Source: Axinella damicornis | Taxonomy: Eukaryota > Porifera > Demospongiae > Axinellida > Axinellidae | Reading direction: 5' to 3' | DNA: 64,000 bases | Assembly: GCA_963931865.1 (NCBI GenBank) | Contig: OZ007511.1 | Coordinates: 425,836 to 489,835 of the forward strand | Shown: positions 57,341 to 64,000 of the stretch, piece by piece | How positions within the stretch are numbered: the stretch's first letter is position 1 | How the letters are laid out: each line of letters opens with the position of its first letter | The notes under the pieces: model-generated | What the model was told of the DNA's origin: nothing | Seen by the model: only the letters and a program-made list of their open reading frames with translations | Databases searched by the model: none | Position numbers and translations under genes: made by a program

Positions 57341-57555
57341 GTGACGGGCATCTGGCAAGTGGCTGGCAGTTACACTTGGATGTTTCTGCCTGACCTTTGA
57401 GATGATGCAATTAGTACCGAAAGTGGGAGGGGCACGTCACATGACACTCACATGGCTTCTTTCCTCGAAATTATTATACAGCATGCGTGTGCCTTCACTT
57501 CCTGGGACGAACCGTTTACTGTAAGGTGTTAGCTCGATATCAGAGAGCAGTAGTC
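57341..57555. promoter_or_regulatory. Bidirectional promoter of WD40 and Rab genes
   Basis: 215 bp lie between divergent start codons. GCACGTCACATGACA at about 57432-57446 resembles a bHLH-ZIP/CLEAR-type element, and CACTTCCTGG at about 57494 is an ETS-type site in reverse. Confidence 0.5.
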
Positions 57556-60500
57556 ATGTCACTGAAGCCGCCGGTAAACGAGAAATTACCTTCAATTGAA
57601 GCTAAGGTGGTCGTCCTGGGAACGCAAGGTAGAGTACTCCATGTCTTCTGCATATTGTATGTACGTGCCAAGACCCAATTTGCAAGTATTGCTAGTAGAA
57701 TGGATGGATTGCACACCTAAACTGTTACTATAATCTTACTGACGTAAATAGTCTAGATCTGAGTCCAAATGAGATCTCACCTGCATTGAGGCTGTCTGGT
57801 GGGGCTCAATGGAACCATAGATAGGGACTATATCATCTATGATGGAACCCCTAGATTGCTGGCACCGATAGCATTTATGGGTGGGTGTGGCTACCTCAAT
57901 TTTGCCCATTTAGAACCACCCTAGAGACTAGCGGCTGGCTACGGGTCTGTAAGTTCGGTCCATTGCTAATTGTACACCAATGACATCAAGCACCTGCAAA
58001 TAAACAAACCTGAGGATTAAGCATAGTCTCGTTCCCAGGCTCCCAGATGGAATGGGATGAGAGATTTGGATAGAACCTTGCCATGAAGCAGGCGGAACAG
58101 TAGGGAGTTATGATCAAGGGGAGAGAGGGTGGAGGAAGGAAAGGGAGGGGTATGAACGAACTTTTCTCTCTCTCTGCAGGTGTTGGGAAGACGTCACTAG
58201 TCCTGAGGCACGTTGGCAACACCTTCTCACGGAGTGTGAGCCCCACAATCGGTGCTTCCTTCTTCACCTTCTCAATGTGAGTACAACTGCCTCTCGTGGT
58301 GTAAGCTGAGCTGGCACTGCAATACAGTTGTATGTGAGCAAGGGCAAGGGGAGGAGTCAAGGTCTAGGGGTCTCCCAAACTTGCACAAATCAATCTTAGG
58401 CCTCATTCTCTGAGCGGCCTCTAGTACGCAGGTGTTGTTTGTCCCCCTCAGTCATCCCTCCCTAGGTGTGTTTCTCTCTGTTAGTTAACTGAATCAGCTA
58501 GCATGACAGGGTTTGGCCGGCAGTGAGGTCTAGCCCTCCCCTCCCCAAGGGTCCAAGGCCTGGGAGGACTTTTAAGGTAGAAGCAAAGCTCCCTGGTCAA
58601 GAGACCCTGAGTGGTTTGGAGGGCTGGGTAGGTGGCGGGCAAGTACCAAGCACAAGTACGCACCCTGGAATGCAGACAGGGAACGTTGCTTAGTTAGTTA
58701 AGTGCAGACCCCTAGCCTCGTTCCCAGACCCCTAGCCTCGTTCCTGGGCCCCTAGCCTCGTTCCCAGACCCCTAGCCTCGTTCCCAGACCCCTAGCCTCG
58801 TTCCCAGACCCCTAACCTCGTTCCCAGACCCCTAGCCTCGTTCCCAGACCCCTAGCCTCGTTCCCAGACCCCTAGCCTCGTTCCCAGGCCCCTAACCTCG
58901 TTCCCAGACCCCTAGCCTCGTTCCCAGACCCCTAGCCTCGTTCCCAGACCCCTAGCCTTGTTCCCAGACCCCTAGCCTCGTTCCCAGACCCCTAGCCTCG
59001 TTCCCAGGCCCCTAGCCTTGTTTCCAGGCCCATGCCAGCTTTTGTCACTTGTCACTTGCAATACATAACCGTATTGCAAGTAATGGAAAGCTGGGAGGGG
59101 CCTGGGAACGAGGCTACAGGCCCCAGTGTGAGGGTTAGGGTAAATGCAGTCCAAAGAAATAAGTGTTCAAGCTGGAACCACTTTGTATACAGCTGTGCTG
59201 GGTCAAAGGTCAATGTATACAGCTGTGCTGCAGGGTCAAAGATCAAAGCATGTTTCAATTTGTTTCACCACTCTACAGCACCTTGAATTTGTGGTAACCT
59301 TGAAGCCGTTGAAATGCACTTTTGTAGTGGAACTTTGAACTGACCATTTAGTACTGTCTTGTGACCTCTATGATATATGGAGGGACCAATTGTTTTTGAA
59401 ACTGAAAGTGCTACATCAACTTCTGCCAGCTCTACCACCTGCCATCCTTGTGTCTTTACAATGTACATGAGTGAGTGGTTTGTGGTTGAGTGAGTACAGT
59501 GTTGACGGTTGTTGCTCTGACATCCACTAACTGGACAATTTCTGGTCCACTAACGTATGTGTCAGGGCAGATCCCTGAATGCCCAGACATTACATCCACA
59601 CATTCCTTTGTATTGACACCGGCATTTTAATATGTGCACAGCAAATGTCCGGACATGGTGCCAGTACACTAATCGCGAGGCCTGAACTTACACCCTGTGT
59701 GTAGTAGACAATACACTACATGGTTGAACAGTTCGGAAGGGTGTAAACGTATGATATGATCTAGTCTCCTAGCCTCATTCCCAGGCTCGTCCCCACATAC
59801 TGTACAGTATGCAACAGAAGCTGGGAGCGAGGCTACCATTCTGCATGTGGAACAGCGCTACCCCACGAAGAACCATTCTGCATGCACATGGAACAGCGCT
59901 TCTCCACTGAACCTTTCTAGGCTGATCTGTTTTGTGTTGGACAGTACTGCTTCACATGGTAGGACTGTTCTGTGCAGCTAGCACATGGAACAGATCGTTC
60001 AGGACAGATCAGGATTGTTCAGGACAGATCAGGACTGTTCTGGACAGATCAGGACTGTTCAGGACAGATCAGGACTGTTCTGGACAGATCAGGACTGTTC
60101 AGGACAGATCAGGACAGATCAGGACTGTTCTGGACAGATCAGGACTGTTCAGGACTGATCAGGACTGTTCTGGACAGATCAGGACTGATCAGGACTGTTC
60201 AGGACAGATCAGGACTGTTCAGGACAGATCAGGACTGTTCTGGATCGTTCTGTGTGGTTTCAGCATTCCAGGAACTCACTTTCATGTACGGTTTTGCTGG
60301 CTTCCACAATGACCTAGTGTGGAACAATATGACATTAGCTGTGTGTGTAACACTAGTAATTCCCAGTATTCAAGACTGTTCAAGGTATGCTGTTATCTGA
60401 TATCTCACTCAAACTTGGAATGTTGTCTGAATTGTTTCGCAAAAACTGGTGAATGGAACTACCAATTAAGGTCCCACACTTCCTGTCCTGTTGATGAATA

Positions 60501-63500
60501 CAGCCCTCTGATTGGTCAAGACTAGTACGTTCCCTTGTTATACTACACGTTTGTGGTTACAGTCTTGATGAGCCACATAATTCACAGCCAACCAACCAGA
60601 GATGAATTCAATCCCATAGGTCCCCAACAATGTAGACCAACATACTCTGAGTGGGCGTGGTATCCTGTTACTCCATGGCAACAGCTGTTATAGTCTATCA
60701 TCGTGACAGTGAACCAACGGTCAAAGTGGGCCGAGCAGGAGATAGGCCACCATAAATCCTGGCAACTGTGGTACATAATTATCCCTCATCACTGGTCCGG
60801 CAGCTGAGCCCTGGTACATAAGTTTCATATCATGGCCTTCCACCATTTGCACCGGGGCATCCACTAAGTCCTGGGCATTCAAGTGTCAAGGTTCGGGCTA
60901 AACTGGGTGATGTTTGAATGTGAAACATTTGGATAACTGTCCCATTGTAATGCAGTTATCATACAGGAATGTCAAACTGTATCACAACCTTGCAATATTG
61001 CATCTTGTTGCCTTGCCAACCATGCAATTGCCACTCGTAATTTGCCTCCAAGCCCTTTCACTCTCCCAAGGGGAGGAGAGGTGAAGAAGCACTTTACCTG
61101 TGAAGCAACAGAACCTGGCACTTTGGTCCACATTCAGGTGCAAACCGCTCATTGAAAGGAGTCCGTACCTAATAGCTTGGTCCACATTCAGGTGCAAACC
61201 GCTCATTGAAAGGAGTCCGTACCTAATAGCTTCTCAGGTGTTTTTGATTTAGCTGGGATAACCCTATTAACAAGGAGACTCTTGTAATAATTGTGGCTGA
61301 TATTTGAAGAAGGGAAACCATTGTGTTCTTCGGAGGGGATGATACAAGCAGTTGGTCACAAGGAATCCATTGATGTCTGCAGGGCTGAGTGCTCCTTGAA
61401 GAGAAAGAAAGATCCAGGTTATGCATGGTGGGGCTCGAACCTGGGTCACAGTCCAGCGTTTCATACCCCCCCCCCCCCCCCCCCCCCCCCGTCCCCACGA
61501 TGTGCTTCAGTCTCCATCTCAAAGTCACCCCACCATACGTAACTTGCCCCAGCTGAGACGTACACCTGTACAATGGCTGAGTCACCTGCCCTGTGCAGTG
61601 GCTGAGACGTACACCCTGTACAGCGGGTAGCAAACGAAGGGAGATGTGATTTGTTGATTCATGAACTGAACTTAGACTTCCATTTCTCTCTTCCATCTGC
61701 AGGTCAGTAAATGGATTCCGAATTAAACTACAGCTGTGGGACACCGCTGGACAAGAAAGGTACAACTGTGTTGACGGAATAATCTAGAAATAATACACGG
61801 AATGTTGTAGCATAGCAATAGACAAACACACTAAGTCAAGCAGGCTAATTAAGTGTGACCTGACTGGCCTGGTCTGGGAGCTAGGTTAGGTTAGCCTCAT
61901 TCCGGATCCGAGACATTCGCCTCCTCTGCAAGCGGTCAAAGACTAGAAACATTTGACCGAGGGGTTTATCCAGTCTGCGGTCTAGCGCTAGCCTCGTACC
62001 AAGGCCTTCTGCAGTGTCGTACCCAGACGTTGGGTGGATGCCTCGTACCAAGGCCTTCTGCAGTGTCGTACCCAGACGTTGGGTGGACGCCTCGTACCAA
62101 GGCCTTCTGCAGTGTCGTACCCAGACGTTGGGTGGATGCTTCGTACCAAGGCCTTCTGCAGTGTCATACCCAGACGTTGGGTGGACGCCTCGTACCAAGG
62201 CCTTCTGCAGTGTCGTACCCAGACGTTGGGTGGACGCCTCGTACCAAGGCCTTCTGCAGTGTCATACCCAGACGTTGGGTGGACGCCTCGTACCAAGGCC
62301 TTCTGCAGTGTCGTACCCAGACGTTGGGTGGATGCCTCGTACCAAGGCCTTCTGCAGTGTCGTACCCAGACGTTGGGTGGACGCCTCGTACCAAAGCCTT
62401 CTGCAGTGTCGTACCCAGACGTTGAGTGGTCATGTGGAGGAGTAGCACATTCCTTCTGTAGAGCTGTGCGATTGCTTCTGAACCGGAAAAATGTTGTCAA
62501 GACTGCCCGATGTCAACCGCTCAGTTGCTCCGTGCTCCGTGGTTGCAATCGGTCGCATGCTCACGGGTTTTCGTTTTCTGGGAATATGCCACTCCTCCTC
62601 ACGTCCATCCAATGTTAGGGTACGTCACTGCAGGTGACGGGTTTTGCCAGTCCTTCCCCAGCGTTAGTACTGCAAGTGAAGACGCTGGGGTGAGAAGGCC
62701 TGGTCCAAGGCCAGCCTGGTGTTATTGCAGCAGAATTGAACGTTGTGTTTGGGTGGAAATGCTAACTTTGCGTCTTTTGGAATGTTTGTGTACCCATTGT
62801 GAGTGATCCTCCATTCCAATGTCATGTGACCTTCTCCACCATGTAGCTAATGTCACATGACCTCCACTCCGTATCCAATGTCACATGACCTACTCACTTA
62901 TCCCAGGAGGCAGGGCATGAGGTCTTGTACACACCCATTGTCACTGCATTCGCATTGGAGGTCATGTGATAACACAGTGAAGTCATGTGACATGGAATAC
63001 ATGAGGTGGAACGCCTTTGATTGGCAGCAGAGTAACGTCAAACCTTTGCAGCTGGTTTGATGGTACATGTGTTAACCTTTGACCTCTCTGCTGGTTGCAA
63101 TGTTTTCCCTAGGAAGTGCATGTCATCAGACATTCAACCAGGCAGTGAGACTGCCATGGAAACCAGTACCAAGTCCAGTCCATAGTCTACTCCCCACCTT
63201 TTTATGCTTCTGTTTGTCCCTGTATGCATGCACTAATTGGAAGAGATAAACAGAAGACCAGTAATCCCTGGAAATCTGACATAATCCTTGTTTCCTGGAA
63301 TCTGACCGTTTGTTTCTCTCTCTCGTACACTGCAGGTTTCGTTCCATGGTAAGCAACCTCACAACACCCTCATAACTAAGTTTCACTGTTTGCTGGCAAG
63401 CATCTCACCAGTACCGAGTATCTCTGTTTGTTGATTCAATATGGCCGTGGTAGACAACCTCCCAACATGGTGCTCCTGGCGGGGGACTGAAGGCAGAGTG

Positions 63501-64000
63501 CATTAGTGTAGCCAGTGTTGCCCCCCAAATCTGACGGGATAGAGAGGGAGAAGAATTCAGAATATGTGACCATATCAAAGAACGTAATGCATTCCAATAA
63601 CCACATCAGGCATGGGAGAGAGGAATCCCTCTTCTGGGGGGACCGCTCAGTGCTGTGTTGCCCGTTTGCATGGTAACAGAAGTACAGGATAGACTATGTA
63701 AACCTAGGAGTAGGTTATGCACTGGTAACCTATGAGTATGTGGTTTACCTGAGGCATAGCCGAGTAAACCGCACATAAGGTGGTTACGTGTGTAAATCCA
63801 CTCCATATTAGACAAACCTGCTGAGCAAGCTTAGCTTGTTGTGATGCAGCAGTTAGCACTGAGCAGTGAAAGTCAGATGGACCCTATACCCATAAGTGGG
63901 TGGCACTGTGAGGAGAGTAATATTTTGTGTTCTCGTTCCATTCTGCAAGGCCCCGATGTACTACAGGAGAGCAAATGCAGCCATCATAGTGTACGACATC
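57556..64000 (+). CDS. Rab-family small GTPase, 5' part (cut by window end)
   Basis: Exons: 57556-57628, 58180-58276, 61703-61759, 63336-63348 (only 13 nt) and 63950 to beyond 64000, giving 97 residues in phase so far. The G1/P-loop is GTQGVGKTS (split by intron 1), switch I is SPTIGASFF, G3 is WDTAGQE, and the Rab signatures are RFRSM and YYRRANAAIIVYDI. This pattern (TIGASF, MAPMYYR) is closest to the Rab5/21/22 endosomal group, but I cannot assign an orthologue. The NKxD and SAK motifs and the C-terminal prenylation cysteines lie outside the window. Introns 2 and 3 are crowded with minisatellites. Confidence 0.92.
58705..59012. repeat. 20-bp minisatellite made from a transposon end
   Basis: About 15 copies of CCTAGCCTCGTTCCCAGACC with few changes, in Rab intron 2. 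Each unit is the terminal motif of the dispersed TAGCCTCG foldback family. The array leads directly into a full copy of that element at 59013-59116. Confidence 0.95.
59013..59116. mobile_element. Foldback element, 104 bp (TAGCCTCG family)
   Basis: TAGCCTTGTTTCCAGGCCC at the left and GGGCCTGGGAACGAGGCTA-type sequence at the right, with an inner palindrome around CTTGCAATAC...GTATTGCAAG. Shared interior words with 41046-41140 support common origin. Confidence 0.8.
59770..59835. mobile_element. Foldback element, 66 bp (TAGCCTCG family)
   Basis: TAGCCTCATTCCCAG at the left and CTGGGAGCGAGGCTA at the right around a TACTGTACAGTA palindrome. It lies in Rab intron 2. Confidence 0.7.
59990..60248. 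repeat. Minisatellite GGACTGTTCAGGACAGATCA
   Basis: About 13 copies of a 20-bp unit, itself built from 10-bp halves (AGGACTGTTC / AGGACAGATC), in Rab intron 2. ORFs rich in SGQIRT and DRSGLF are repeat products. Confidence 0.95.
61123..61230. repeat. Perfect 54-bp tandem duplication
   Basis: Two identical copies, each beginning TTGGTCCACATTCAGGTGC, abut at 61176/61177. The identity implies a recent event. It lies in Rab intron 2. Confidence 0.95.
61466..61490. repeat. Poly-C tract (25 C)
   Basis: 25 consecutive C in Rab intron 2, about 210 bp before the exon 3 acceptor. Confidence 0.95.
61991..62431. repeat. 49-bp minisatellite, nine copies
   Basis: Nine highly similar units starting GCCTCGTACCAAGGCCTTCT, in Rab intron 3. 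The start of the unit resembles a TAGCCTCGTACC variant of the foldback family end (TA precedes the first copy), so this may be a second array seeded by a transposon end. Overlapping ORFs on both strands are artefacts. Confidence 0.95.

Noticed and set aside
61420..61460. tRNA-like B box (GGTTCGAGCCC on the minus strand)
   Set aside because: No A box, acceptor stem or anticodon arm can be folded around it, and a poly-C tract interrupts the region; at most it is a decayed SINE fragment.
61881..62618. Overlapping ORFs up to 194 residues
   Set aside because: They are products of the 49-bp minisatellite in a Rab intron. Frames rotate among copies, which is typical of repeat-borne ORFs.

Overview
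This is an intron-rich eukaryotic window whose genes are all recognisably animal. It carries an APC homologue, an ADAM10 homologue with a furin site, TTI2, HYPK, HDHD2, RPS27, an ISG20-type exonuclease and a Rab GTPase. Introns are GT-AG, range from about 74 bp to 10 kb, and are full of minisatellites, dinucleotide runs and very long poly-G/poly-C tracts. The APC protein has the full armadillo domain but a short tail with no recognisable beta-catenin or axin repeats. Together with the compact, head-to-head gene layout this suggests an early-branching metazoan, most likely a sponge. That is an inference; no species can be named from sequence alone.

Layout. (1) 1-1160: no gene seen. (2) 1160-28730 (+): the APC-like gene, 6 exons by my model, with a 9 kb second intron and a 10 kb fifth intron. 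Intron 2 also holds two duplicated short first-exon-like ORFs on the minus strand. (3) 28731-30194: convergent intergenic space with a near-perfect 45-nt hairpin and degenerate repeats. (4) 30195-33115 (-): HYPK followed closely by RPS27, whose promoter lies just behind the HYPK stop. (5) 33208-35364 (+): HDHD2, divergent from HYPK, with two apparent 1-nt deletions. (6) 35522-36325 (-): a single-exon DEDDh exonuclease, divergent from TTI2. (7) 36479-41886 (+): TTI2, 14 exons. (8) 42072-50338 (+): ADAM10, 12 exons. Its last exon appears to add a CUE-like ubiquitin-binding domain to the cytoplasmic tail. (9) 50740-54706 (-): an unrecognised 741-aa Ser/Thr/basic-rich protein, 7 exons. (10) 55033-57340 (-): a seven-bladed WD40 protein, 5 exons. 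(11) 57556-64000 (+): the 5' part of a Rab GTPase, including a 13-nt microexon; it runs off the window.

Exon models were made by matching recognised protein families to splice sites. In every spliced gene except HDHD2 the exon phases join without a break, which is the strongest internal support. Three gene pairs share short head-to-head promoters: HYPK/HDHD2, exonuclease/TTI2 and WD40/Rab. ADAM10 begins only 185 bp after TTI2, with a perfect palindromic CRE in the gap. A dispersed foldback element with ends like TAGCCTCGTTCCCAGGCC recurs at least seven times, and its terminal motif has been amplified into a tandem array at about 58.7-59.0 kb.
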